DNA of 40,546 bases from Deinococcus roseus (GCF_014646895.1 NZ_BMOD01000035.1:1-40546), one strand, 5' to 3'. Numbered from the stretch's first letter, positions 32,643 to 40,391 are shown. Notes: generated by a model from the letters alone, not told the origin. Program-made: numbers and translations.

Positions 32643-33692
32643 ATGGTATTCCCCATGAAAAGTTTGCTGCTTGTTCCCCTGCTCGGTTTGCTGTCTGCAG
32701 AACCCGCAGGTTCCGCAACCCCTTACGCTCTGGGGTTGCCTCCTCTCCCCGCACCTCAGGCTGAAACGGTGGTGCGGCTGGGGTCAAAAGTGTTTTTTGA
32801 CAACACCCTCAGCCGGGACAGCCATGTGGCCTGCTACAGCTGCCACAATCCAGCCACCGCCTTTGCCAGCAACCAGAGCACCGGGCGTGGGGTGGACTTT
32901 CAGCTCGGCACCCGCAATGGACCCAGCCTGCTCAATGTCAGCTTCCTGCACACCTTCATGTGGGATGGCAGGTTCAACACCCTGGAAGAAAGCGTGCTGG
33001 CCCCTTTCACCAACGCCAGAGAAATGGGCATGAAAAACATAGACGCTGTGCTGGACCGCCTGAAGGCCGATCCCGTTTACCAACAGGCCTTCAAAACCGC
33101 CTTCCCAGACGAGCCGGAGCCCATTCAGGCCAGCCATCTGGCCCAGGCCCTGACCGCCTTTCTGGGCACCCTGAATTTCGCAGATTCCGCTTTTGATCGC
33201 CACCAATACGGCAAAGATCAAAATGCCCTCTCCGCAGCCCAGAAACGCGGCCTCAAAGTGTTCCAGAACCAGGGCAGGTGCAACGCCTGCCACACCATCG
33301 GGGAAAAAGACGCCCTTTTCACCGATGAAAAATTCCATCTCAGCGGCAACTTCCTCAGCACCAGTCTGGCCTTTGCAGACATTCCTGTCCTGAAAAACAA
33401 ACTGCAACTGGCCCAGAACATGCCTCTGGGAGACGCCATCCTGACCCACTCTGAACTTGCAGAAATGGGACGCTTCATGGTCACCCGCAACCCCACCGAC
33501 ACCGCAAAATTTCGCACCCCCAGCCTCAGAAATGTGGCCGTCACCTTCCCCTACTTCCATGACGGCAGCACCTCCAGCCTGAAAATCGCGGTTCTGCAGG
33601 AAGCCCAGATCCGGGAAAACGACCTGGCCCCCGGAGACATTGATGATCTGGTGGCGTTTCTGGAAGGGTTGACAAGTCGGGTGGTGCAGTAG
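32643..33692 (+). CDS. Di-haem cytochrome c peroxidase (CCP/MauG family)
   Basis: 349 residues. A signal peptide at about 1-25. Two c-type haem sites: CYSCH (C64, C67, H68) and CNACH (C213, C216, H217). The sequence FFDNTLSRD before the first site and TPSLRNVAVTFPYFHDG near the end match bacterial di-haem peroxidases, which reduce H2O2 in the periplasm using electrons from small cytochromes or cupredoxins. AAGGAGG lies five bases before the ATG. Probably an antioxidant function. Confidence 0.94.
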   Translation: MVFPMKSLLLVPLLGLLSAEPAGSATPYALGLPPLPAPQAETVVRLGSKVFFDNTLSRDSHVACYSCHNPATAFASNQSTGRGVDFQLGTRNGPSLLNVSFLHTFMWDGRFNTLEESVLAPFTNAREMGMKNIDAVLDRLKADPVYQQAFKTAFPDEPEPIQASHLAQALTAFLGTLNFADSAFDRHQYGKDQNALSAAQKRGLKVFQNQGRCNACHTIGEKDALFTDEKFHLSGNFLSTSLAFADIPVLKNKLQLAQNMPLGDAILTHSELAEMGRFMVTRNPTDTAKFRTPSLRNVAVTFPYFHDGSTSSLKIAVLQEAQIRENDLAPGDIDDLVAFLEGLTSRVVQ

Positions 33693-33707
33693 GAGCAACT
33701 TCCAGTT

Positions 33708-33727
33708 GGGCGCAGCGTGCTGCGCCC
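33708..33727. repeat. REP-like palindrome, copy 2
   Basis: GGGCGCAGC and GCTGCGCCC separated by GT and followed by CTACA, between the convergent peroxidase and MFS genes. It may serve as their shared terminator. Confidence 0.8.
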
Positions 33728-33747
33728 CTACAGCATTTCTGCTCAAA

Positions 33748-34950
33748 TCACCCCCTTCTCCCCAGTAACCCCATAAGCAGCACCACTGGCCCGGCCAGCA
33801 AAAGCCACATGGCAGAATTCAGGCCGTAATGCTGTGCCCAGGCGCCCAGCAGGAAAGGGAAAATGCCGCCCACCAGACCGGCCACGCTGCCCAGGGCCAG
33901 CACTGTGCCGCTCTTTTCGGGGAGGCTGGCGTACAGTCGGGCCTGCAGGATGGCATACCAGCCGGAGGTCAGCAGGCCCAGCACACCCAGCAGCACCAGT
34001 TTGATCAAAAGGGGTTGAATCAGCATGAAAAGGGGAAAGACCAGAAGCAGGGCAAACACGCTGAAACGCATGTAGACCATTCCAGACACCCGTTCCAGCA
34101 GGGGAACCACCAGGGCGTCTCCCAGCAGGCCCACTCCTGTGAGCACCATCACGGCGAGGGCGGCCTGGGCTTCGGTGGTGCCTGCCACATCCACAAAATA
34201 CAGGGCCACGAAACCCCGGAAGATGTCCAGCATCAGGTTGGCGAATTCCAGCAGGATCAGGTACAGGCGCACCTCCCGGTTCAGCAGGGCCTGACCTGCC
34301 CCTTTTATGGCCTCAAGCAAGGTTTCCTGCTCTTGCTGCTCCGGGTCAGCAGGTGGGTTGGCCAGCAGATGCCGGATGCGAAACGCAAAAAGCAGGGCCA
34401 CCCCCATCAGCACAGCCAGAACGGCAAAAGCAGGCCGCCAGCCCAGACCCAAAAGGGCCAGCAACCCCACCAGCAAAGGTCCCAGCACGTTTCCCAGCGA
34501 TCCAGCCAGTGCCCACCTTGCCATGTTCTGTTCGCGGCGTTCGGGTTCGGCATCCATCCAGGCGGCCTGCATCAGGTTCACAAACATGCCTGCCGAGGGG
34601 TAATACAGGGTCATGGCGATCAGGAGGCCCCAGAACCCCCCACTCACAGCAATCAGGGCCATGCCTGCGGTGTAGGCCAGACCGCCCAGCAGCAGCAGGC
34701 GTTTTCGCCAGCCCAGGTCTGCCAGCAGGCTGAGGACGGGTTCGATCAGGTTGGCCAGGAAAGCAGGAACACTGAGCAGAATGCCCACCTGCAAATAAGA
34801 CAGGGACAGGTCTTTCTGGATCAGGGGCCAGGCTGCACCGCTGACCCCATCCACCAGTTCATCCATGAATTCGATGCCCAGTGCAGCCACGAGCAGCAGC
34901 AGGGCAAAAGCGGGTCTGGGTTTTTGTTTTGTGAAGTTGGCGTATTTCAT
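33748..34950 (-). CDS. Major facilitator superfamily transporter
   Basis: 400 residues with about 12 hydrophobic segments. MFS features include the loop 2-3 motif DLGWRKRLLLLGG and a long central loop (about 190-215, PADPEQQEQE). The substrate cannot be inferred; EFMDELVDG in the first helix region is unusual for an MFS. The frame is open for 17 more codons, but ATG 34950 is chosen because GAGGAG lies about six bases upstream. The gene has an unusually long, structured leader (34951-35139) with a sequence complementary to that ribosome binding site. Confidence 0.88.
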   Translation of the reverse strand: MKYANFTKQKPRPAFALLLLVAALGIEFMDELVDGVSGAAWPLIQKDLSLSYLQVGILLSVPAFLANLIEPVLSLLADLGWRKRLLLLGGLAYTAGMALIAVSGGFWGLLIAMTLYYPSAGMFVNLMQAAWMDAEPERREQNMARWALAGSLGNVLGPLLVGLLALLGLGWRPAFAVLAVLMGVALLFAFRIRHLLANPPADPEQQEQETLLEAIKGAGQALLNREVRLYLILLEFANLMLDIFRGFVALYFVDVAGTTEAQAALAVMVLTGVGLLGDALVVPLLERVSGMVYMRFSVFALLLVFPLFMLIQPLLIKLVLLGVLGLLTSGWYAILQARLYASLPEKSGTVLALGSVAGLVGGIFPFLLGAWAQHYGLNSAMWLLLAGPVVLLMGLLGRRG

Positions 34951-35139
34951 GTTTCTCCTCTGGACATGGCTTGAAGTTGGCTTGAATCTGAAGGCCTTCA
35001 AGCTTCCTCAAGGAGGAGAAAGTCCGGTGCATGACTCCACCCATCTGCACAGGCAGATGGCGGGTTCACCCCATTTGTGAGGGCTGCAAGATCACCAGGG
35101 AGGGAAACGCATGTCTCAGCATAGAAAATGGGGCTGAGG
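34951..35139 (-). promoter_or_regulatory. Structured leader RNA of the MFS gene, candidate riboswitch
   Basis: Read on the minus strand: stem CTCAGC/GCTGAG (35138-35133 with 35120-35115) whose loop can pair with AAATGGGG at 35076-35069, a possible pseudoknot; a small GGGTGAACCC hairpin; an 8-bp hairpin CCATCTGC-N4-GCAGATGG (35060-35041); then TTTCTCCTC (35021-35013), perfectly complementary to GAGGAGAAA at the ribosome binding site (34960-34952). No known riboswitch consensus fits. Nothing codes here. Confidence 0.55.
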
Positions 35140-35145
35140 TCCGTC

Positions 35146-35151
35146 AATGTA
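35146..35151 (-). promoter_or_regulatory. Possible -10 of the MFS leader transcript
   Basis: TACATT on the minus strand, seven bases before the first stem of the leader, so transcription would start about at the base of that stem. The -35 is not clear. Confidence 0.4.
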
Positions 35152-35176
35152 GGCCAGATGGCGGTGCCATGACACT

Positions 35177-35375
35177 GCCGAGGGCCGGGGGCTGAGGGCA
35201 AAAAACAAAAGGCAGTGACCCACTGTAACGCAGTCATGCCAGGTGAAGCATCTCTTCGAAAGCATGCAGCAGCGTCAAGCAAAGAGCAGAAGGCAACATC
35301 CTGTCCTTCCGCTCTGGTTTTGGTTGGTTTTTGAGTGGTCCCTTGAATTTCAGCCCTTGGCGCCCGGCGCTCGGC
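35177..35375. repeat. Heptamer element, locus C (inverted arms)
   Basis: Left arm: units GCCGAGG, GCCGGGG, GCTGAGG, GCAAAAA, ACAAAAG (35177-35211). Right arm: TTTCAGC, CCTTGGC, GCCCGGC, GCTCGGC (35348-35375), the complement of the same pattern. The core between the arms has no gene. The right arm ends one base before the aminotransferase stop codon. Confidence 0.85.
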
Positions 35376-35376
35376 C

Positions 35377-36543
35377 TTACTGCGTGACCAGCTCAGGAGC
35401 AGCATCTTTCAGCGCATCCCAGGCCGCTTTTACAGCCACACCGCGTTCGAATTGCACACCCAGACCTGCAAAAACATCTTCCAGAATGCCTGCCACGGCC
35501 AGGGCATCATACCGGTCATAGAAGCCCATCAGGGAGATGCGGAACATGCTGTCCTTGAAGGCATCCTGACCTGCAGCGGCACGTGCGCCTCTGGCCTTCA
35601 TGGCATCTGCCACCTGTTTGCCACTCAGGGGGGCAGGGGGAACCAGTGCAGCCGTGGCAGGAGACACCCGCTCTGCAAAGTTGCTGCACCCCAGGGCCAG
35701 ACCTGCAGCCACCAGGGCGTTGTTCATCTTCTCTTTTTCAATCCACAAATCTTCCAGGGGGATGCTGACCAGACGGGAGGTGCTGACGGTCAGGGCCTGG
35801 ATCAGGTTGATGGCCGGGGTCTGGGCGGTCTCGCCGTTTTTCTGGCTTTTCAGTTCCTTGGCGAGGTCCAGGTAATACCGTCTGGGATTGGCTTTGCCAG
35901 AATTCAGCACTTCCAGTGCTCTGGGAGACAGCATGGCGAAACCCAGTCCGGGAGGGGCAGCCACCCCTTTCTGGGAACCGGAGACAATCACATCCAGATC
36001 CCAGGCTTCAGGGCGCAATTCTGCAACAGCGTAACTGGTCACAGCGTCCACGTAGATCAGGATTTCGGGGTTCACAGCACGCACAGCTTTTGCAATGGCT
36101 TCCAGATCGTGCAGCACGCCCGTACTGGTCTCGCTGTGGGTGATGAACAGGGCTTTTTTGCCTTGCACGGCACCAGCAACCTCTGCAGGTTTCAGGGCCT
36201 TGCCCCAGTCGGTGCTGACATAAGTCACGCTGTACCCGAGTTTTTCGGCCATCTGGCCCCAGCGTTTGCCAAATTTGCCCGCCTCGGCGCACACCACTGC
36301 TGCACCGTCTTCCAGCAGGCTCAGCATGGCCGCCTCAAAAGCACCGGTTCCAGAGGTGGTGGTGATCAGCACTTCAAAATCCGCACCCAGCAGTCTGGAG
36401 AGGTTCTCGCGGGCTTCCAGAACGGCCTTTCTGGCCTCGGGGGTGCGGTGGTGAATCTGGGTCTGGGACAGGCTGCGCAGGGTGTCCGGCGAGACTTCCA
36501 CAGGACCGGGGGCAAGCAGACGTGGACGGTTGAATGCGCTCAT
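35377..36543 (-). CDS. Class V aminotransferase (serine-pyruvate/alanine-glyoxylate type)
   Basis: 388 residues, PLP-dependent fold type I. The N-terminus LAPGPVEVSPD is the class V hallmark. D166 in IYVDAVTS contacts the PLP ring nitrogen, and K192 in SGSQKGV is the Schiff-base lysine. Relatives are annotated as alanine-glyoxylate, serine-pyruvate or, in archaea and Thermus-like bacteria, phosphoserine aminotransferases. With serA 2.2 kb away on the same strand, a phosphoserine aminotransferase role is reasonable but inferred. A TAGACT box six bases before the ATG marks a leaderless transcript. Heptamer elements flank the gene on both sides. Confidence 0.88.
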   Translation of the reverse strand: MSAFNRPRLLAPGPVEVSPDTLRSLSQTQIHHRTPEARKAVLEARENLSRLLGADFEVLITTTSGTGAFEAAMLSLLEDGAAVVCAEAGKFGKRWGQMAEKLGYSVTYVSTDWGKALKPAEVAGAVQGKKALFITHSETSTGVLHDLEAIAKAVRAVNPEILIYVDAVTSYAVAELRPEAWDLDVIVSGSQKGVAAPPGLGFAMLSPRALEVLNSGKANPRRYYLDLAKELKSQKNGETAQTPAINLIQALTVSTSRLVSIPLEDLWIEKEKMNNALVAAGLALGCSNFAERVSPATAALVPPAPLSGKQVADAMKARGARAAAGQDAFKDSMFRISLMGFYDRYDALAVAGILEDVFAGLGVQFERGVAVKAAWDALKDAAPELVTQ

Positions 36544-36549
36544 GGTCTG

Positions 36550-36555
36550 AGTCTA
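36550..36555 (-). promoter_or_regulatory. -10 box of the aminotransferase gene
   Basis: TAGACT on the minus strand, six bases before the ATG, no Shine-Dalgarno. Confidence 0.65.
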
Positions 36556-36607
36556 GCACCGGAGTTGGTGTAAGAAGGACAAAAAGGCTAGAGAAGACGC
36601 AAGAGCT

Positions 36608-36782
36608 GCCAAGGGCCGAGGGCTGAGCGCTGAGCGCAGAAGGTAAAAAGCAAAAGCGGCACAGAAGTGGGTTTTGCAGACTGTTGCAACTTGTAGAAAA
36701 CAGCAGCCTGCAATCATGGTTTTGCTCTGCAACATTCTCCGGCAAATGCCAAATGTCAGGTTTTTGGCCCTCGGCGCTCGGC
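36608..36782. repeat. Heptamer element, locus D (inverted arms)
   Basis: Left arm: seven units in phase from GCCAAGG, GCCGAGG, GCTGAGC, GCTGAGC, GCAGAAG to GCAAAAG (36608-36656). Right arm: TTTTGGC, CCTCGGC, GCTCGGC (36762-36782). The core between arms is about 105 bases without a gene. Confidence 0.85.
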
Positions 36783-36797
36783 AAGTTTTCGGCCTCT

Positions 36798-37904
36798 TCA
36801 CCTGAACAAACCTTCCAATCCCCCCTCCCTGAGCAACCGGACAAAAATGGTTTTCCCCACCTGCAAGGTTACTTCGGTCTGGCGGTTCATCAGCAGGACC
36901 ACCCCGATGTGGGTTCTGGGATCGAAGTACATCATGGTGAAAACCCCCTCATCTCCCCCGTTGTGCCCGATCAGGCCTTTGTTGAGTTCCCAGAACAGGG
37001 CCTGACCTCTGGGTTTCCGGACTTCTGGGAACTGTTCTTTGAGCATTTGCTGCACGGTTTTGCTTTGCAGGATGCGCTTGCCATTCAGCACTCCCCCATT
37101 CATCATGGCGGCCAGAAAACGTCCCAGATCGTTTGCACTGGAACGCAACTGACCATCGGGCCAGGTGGGGTAGCCGTAATGGGGCAATGGGTTTCCTTGT
37201 GCATCGTAGGGAACTGCAATTTTCTGGGTCTGGGGGAAACCTTTGAGGAACCAGTGGGTGTTTTTCATTCCCAGAGGACCAAAAATCTGTTTTTCACTCC
37301 ACACATTCAGAGGCATTCCGGTTTTTCGTTCCAGCACGTAACCTGCCAGTCCCAGACCCACATTGCTGTACCCGTAAGTTGAACCTGTTGCCAGAAAGTG
37401 CTTCGGGACAGCCAGATACCTTTTCAGGAAAGTTTGCAGGGTGGTTTTGGAATCTCCAGGGCCATAAGAAGCATCCAGCACATCGTAATCATCATGAATG
37501 CCCGAAGTGTGGGTGGCCAGTTGCCGGAGGGTGATGAGATGCTTGACAGCCACATCGAAAGGCAAGAGGGAGCGAATGTCTGCATCCAGAGACAGCTTTC
37601 CCTGCTCCACAGCCTGCATGATCGCTGTTCCAGTCACCACTTTGCTGATGGAGCCCAGCATGAAAGGGGTGTCGGGGGTCACAGGAAGGTTTTTCTCTTT
37701 GTTGGCCTGACCGTATCCGGCGCTCCACTGCACCTTGCCTTTTGCCACCACAGCAATGGAGAGGCCCACAATTGCGGGGTTGCTGGCCTGCTTTGAAACA
37801 AAAGCCTGCAGGTCCTGCACGGACCCAAAAGACTCAGCCATGCTCCATCCACCCATCAGAACACCGATCCATAAGGTTCTTTTCCAGTTCATGCCTTCAA
37901 GCAT
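36798..37904 (-). CDS. Secreted serine hydrolase, beta-lactamase/PBP4 family
   Basis: 368 residues with a signal peptide (MNWKRTLWIGVLMGG onward). Motifs: S85-I-S-K88 (nucleophile and base), Y178-S-N180, HTSG at 131-134 and HNGGDEG near 313, as in class C beta-lactamase-like serine hydrolases (esterases, D-aminopeptidases and penicillin-binding proteins). The actual substrate is open; resistance should not be assumed. The start is uncertain: ATG 37904 is chosen because TAGCTT lies seven bases upstream; ATG 37892 and GTG 37952 are also possible. It is divergent from the winged-helix gene at 37961. Confidence 0.85.
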   Translation of the reverse strand: MLEGMNWKRTLWIGVLMGGWSMAESFGSVQDLQAFVSKQASNPAIVGLSIAVVAKGKVQWSAGYGQANKEKNLPVTPDTPFMLGSISKVVTGTAIMQAVEQGKLSLDADIRSLLPFDVAVKHLITLRQLATHTSGIHDDYDVLDASYGPGDSKTTLQTFLKRYLAVPKHFLATGSTYGYSNVGLGLAGYVLERKTGMPLNVWSEKQIFGPLGMKNTHWFLKGFPQTQKIAVPYDAQGNPLPHYGYPTWPDGQLRSSANDLGRFLAAMMNGGVLNGKRILQSKTVQQMLKEQFPEVRKPRGQALFWELNKGLIGHNGGDEGVFTMMYFDPRTHIGVVLLMNRQTEVTLQVGKTIFVRLLREGGLEGLFR

Positions 37905-37911
37905 GCAGGCA

Positions 37912-37917
37912 AAGCTA
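37912..37917 (-). promoter_or_regulatory. Possible -10 of the serine hydrolase gene
   Basis: TAGCTT on the minus strand, seven bases before the ATG at 37904. Weak on its own; the spacing matches other leaderless genes in the window. Confidence 0.35.
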
Positions 37918-37947
37918 CTGCAGGCATCAGGGGTGTTCTTGAGCAGA

Positions 37948-37953
37948 TACACT
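37948..37953 (+). promoter_or_regulatory. -10 box of the winged-helix regulator gene
   Basis: TACACT ends seven bases before the ATG at 37961, no Shine-Dalgarno. Confidence 0.6.
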
Positions 37954-37960
37954 GAAAACC

Positions 37961-38593
37961 ATGGCCCAGACCGTCACCCACCCCAGAGCCATTGAACTGC
38001 TTTTTGAAGACAGAACCTTTGCCTGTCTGGAAGCCCTGATGCAGGCTGAATTGCCCGTGGGTCAACTGGCAAAAAAGACAGGACTGGCTCTGGGAAGCGC
38101 CCTCTACCGGGTGCAGCAGCTTTCAGAACAGGGTCTGGTCCAGGTGGTCAGGGAAGAAAAGCGTTCAGGTCGGGCCATCAAACACTACCGGGCCACCTCT
38201 GAGGCTTTTTATGTCCCTTTCAGTGCCACCCACCATGAAACCGTGGAAGACCTGTGGTGGAAGGTGCTTGGACCCATGTACAGGACAGCCCTTGGCACTG
38301 TCTTGAAACGTGCAGAAGCGCAGGAGGTGCCTCTGGAAGAAGGAGGCATCCTGATCCAGACAGACCCGGAAGGTGGGCTGGACCTGCACATCCTTCCCCG
38401 TGCTTTGCCTGCCACACCAGACATCCCAGACCGCCCTGTCAGCATGCTGAACTGGGACACCCTGACCTTGCCACACGATCAGGCCAGGGTTTTTAAGCAG
38501 GAATTGCAGGCCCTGGTGCAGAAATATCAGGGGCAGACTGAAGGGCATGAATATGCGTTTTTCTCTGGGCTGATTCTGGAGGATACAAAATAA
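37961..38593 (+). CDS. ArsR-like winged-helix regulator
   Basis: 210 residues. The first 80 form a winged helix (FACLEALMQAELPVGQLAKK as first helices, LGSALYRVQQLSEQGLV recognition helix, then a basic wing EEKRSGRAIKHYRAT). The rest, about 130 residues, is an unrecognised ligand or dimer domain with a Trp-rich start (DLWWKVLGP). No metal-binding cysteine pair is present, so it is not a classic metal-sensing ArsR. Divergent from the serine hydrolase with a shared 56-base promoter region, so it may control that gene. Confidence 0.78.
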   Translation: MAQTVTHPRAIELLFEDRTFACLEALMQAELPVGQLAKKTGLALGSALYRVQQLSEQGLVQVVREEKRSGRAIKHYRATSEAFYVPFSATHHETVEDLWWKVLGPMYRTALGTVLKRAEAQEVPLEEGGILIQTDPEGGLDLHILPRALPATPDIPDRPVSMLNWDTLTLPHDQARVFKQELQALVQKYQGQTEGHEYAFFSGLILEDTK

Positions 38594-38680
38594 AAAATTC
38601 GGCCTTTTCGCCGATTGATAAGATAAATATATTCCATTATGCATTATTCGTCAAGGATAACCAGGCCATCCCATCAAACA

Positions 38681-38720
38681 GCAAAACATCCTCTTCCCAG
38701 GTGAGAAGAGGATGTTTTGC
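38681..38720. terminator. Strong bidirectional terminator
   Basis: A perfect 16-bp stem (38681-38696 with 38705-38720) and an 8-base loop, with TTTTGC at the right foot. It lies between the convergent winged-helix gene and serA and probably ends both. Confidence 0.9.
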
Positions 38721-38729
38721 ATGCAGGTC

Positions 38730-40295
38730 TTACACCTCTACGAGGTAAGCGCTCTCAATCACGTCCAGCGCACGGATGGCTTCCAGTTGCTGGGAGGTGA
38801 GTTTGTCGTCCAGGGTGAGGGTGAACAGGGCCTCGCCGCCTTTTTCTGCACGGCCCAGGGCCATGCCTGCAATGTTGACCCCCTGGCTGGCGAGGTAGGT
38901 GGAGAGGGCGGCCACTGCGCCGGGTTTGTCCAGGTTGGAACAGATCAGGATGTAGCCCTGGGGCTCAAGTTCCACCCGGAAGTTGCGCAGGCGGGTCAGA
39001 CGGGGGGCATTTCCGAAGGCCGTGCCCCCCACGGTGCGCTTGCGGTCCCCCTGACGGACGATCACGCGGATCTCGTTCTGGTAGTACTCGGATTCTTCCA
39101 GGGCACGGGTCCCAACGCGCAGGCCACGCTCTTTGGCGAGGGCACGGGCATTGATCATGTTGGGGGCTTCTTCGGTGGTGCCGCTCAGGTAGCCCACCAG
39201 CACACTGGTCACCACAGCTGTGGTGTCTGCGGGAAACTCACCGTAGAATTCCACCTCCACAGCGTTGGCTCCGGGCAGCAGTTGGCCCTGAATTTTGCCG
39301 AGCTTGCGGGCAATTTCCAGGTAAGGTCCCATGACCTCCTGGGTGTGGGCATCCATGGCAGGAGCGTTCACAGCACCTCTGGACACATCACCTTTGAGGG
39401 CAGCCAGCACGCGGTCCACAATCTCTGCACCCACACGCTCCTGGGCTTCTGCGGTGTTGGCTCCCAGGTGGGCAGTGATGGCCAGATTGGGAGCGGTCAG
39501 GAAGGGGTGGTCTTTGGTGGGGGGCTCATCCTTGAACACATCAATGCCAGCAGCGAACAGGTGACCGCTGTGCAGGGCATCCACCAGGGCCTGCTCTTCG
39601 ATGATGTTGCCACGGGCAGCGTTCACCACAATGGCTCCGGGTTTGAGGAGGGCCAGTTCACGGGCACCCACCATGGCTTCGGTTTCCTCGGTGAGGGGGG
39701 TGTGCACGGTAAGGGCATCCACCTGACCCAGCAACTCGTCCAGGCTCTGGGCGCGTTTCACGTCCAGCATCTTGAATTTCTCGTCGGTGACGTAAGGGTC
39801 GTAAGCAACCACTTTCATCTTCAGGCCCTGGGCACGGGTGGCCACCAGCGAACCAATGCGGCCCAGACCCACAATGCCCAGGGTGCGGTCTTTCAGCTCG
39901 ATGCCCAGGAACTTGCGGTCCCACACGCCACTGACGGTTTTGGTGTGGCTGCGCACCAGACCACGGGCAGAGGCCAGCAGCAGGGTGATGGCCAGCTCTG
40001 CAGCAGACACGTTGTTGGACTCGGGGGCGTTCAGCACCAGAATGCCTTTGCGAGAGGCGTATTCCAGGTCGATGTTGTCCACACCCACCCCACCACGGCC
40101 CACCACACGCAGTCTGGTGCCTGCATCCAGCAGTTCCTGGTCCACACGGGTGCGTGAACGGGTGATCAGGGCGTCAAACTCGGGCAGGCGGCGCAGCACA
40201 TCTTCGCGGGCCATGTTCGGGATGTATTCAATGTCAAACCCCTCATGGTTCAAATTGCCGGGGTTCATTTCGTCACAGATCAGCACACGGTACAT
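38730..40295 (-). CDS. serA: D-3-phosphoglycerate dehydrogenase
   Basis: 521 residues, the long form with an intervening ASB domain and a C-terminal ACT domain (RVLICSNLD-type start replaced by ILICSNLDKPGAV), as in the M. tuberculosis enzyme (about 528). NAD-binding GLGRIGS and YDPYV, substrate loop GRGGVGVDN, Arg in NAARGN and His in ITAHLGAN are visible. It catalyses the first step of serine synthesis; the ACT domain suggests serine feedback. Start: ATG 40295 has TAATGT five bases upstream (leaderless); ATG 40304 three codons earlier overlaps that box. The longer open frame to 40388 has no support. Confidence 0.94.
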   Translation of the reverse strand: MYRVLICDEMNPGNLNHEGFDIEYIPNMAREDVLRRLPEFDALITRSRTRVDQELLDAGTRLRVVGRGGVGVDNIDLEYASRKGILVLNAPESNNVSAAELAITLLLASARGLVRSHTKTVSGVWDRKFLGIELKDRTLGIVGLGRIGSLVATRAQGLKMKVVAYDPYVTDEKFKMLDVKRAQSLDELLGQVDALTVHTPLTEETEAMVGARELALLKPGAIVVNAARGNIIEEQALVDALHSGHLFAAGIDVFKDEPPTKDHPFLTAPNLAITAHLGANTAEAQERVGAEIVDRVLAALKGDVSRGAVNAPAMDAHTQEVMGPYLEIARKLGKIQGQLLPGANAVEVEFYGEFPADTTAVVTSVLVGYLSGTTEEAPNMINARALAKERGLRVGTRALEESEYYQNEIRVIVRQGDRKRTVGGTAFGNAPRLTRLRNFRVELEPQGYILICSNLDKPGAVAALSTYLASQGVNIAGMALGRAEKGGEALFTLTLDDKLTSQQLEAIRALDVIESAYLVEV

Positions 40296-40300
40296 GAAAG

Positions 40301-40306
40301 ACATTA
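40301..40306 (-). promoter_or_regulatory. Possible -10 of serA
   Basis: TAATGT on the minus strand, five bases before the ATG at 40295. Confidence 0.35.
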
Positions 40307-40356
40307 TTGGCGGTTTGCATAGGGGGGGTGGATTTTTGAATAGATCAATGGAGAGG

Positions 40357-40391
40357 GCCGAGGGCCCAGGGCCCAGGGACGAGGGCAAATT
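40357..40391. repeat. Heptamer repeat, locus E
   Basis: Five units in phase: GCCGAGG, GCCCAGG twice, GACGAGG, GCAAATT. A second arm could lie at or beyond the window end; TTTCGGCCC near 40453 is a weak candidate. No gene is seen from here to the end at 40546. Confidence 0.75.

Noticed and set aside
35011..35030. GAGAAAGTCCGG resembling a conserved RNase P RNA segment
   Set aside because: The other conserved blocks of rnpB are absent and the available space is too short.
35111..35140. CTGAGA on the minus strand, as in TPP riboswitches
   Set aside because: The second half of the TPP consensus (GAACCTGATC region) is missing.
36798..37904. Antibiotic-resistance beta-lactamase
   Set aside because: The SxxK, YxN and HxG-like motifs are shared by many esterases and peptidases; nothing shows beta-lactam hydrolysis.
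38630..38660. Radiation/desiccation response motif-like sequence (TTATGCATTATTCG)
   Set aside because: Only the first half resembles the TTATG...CATAA palindrome; the second half does not match, and it lies between convergent genes rather than at a promoter.
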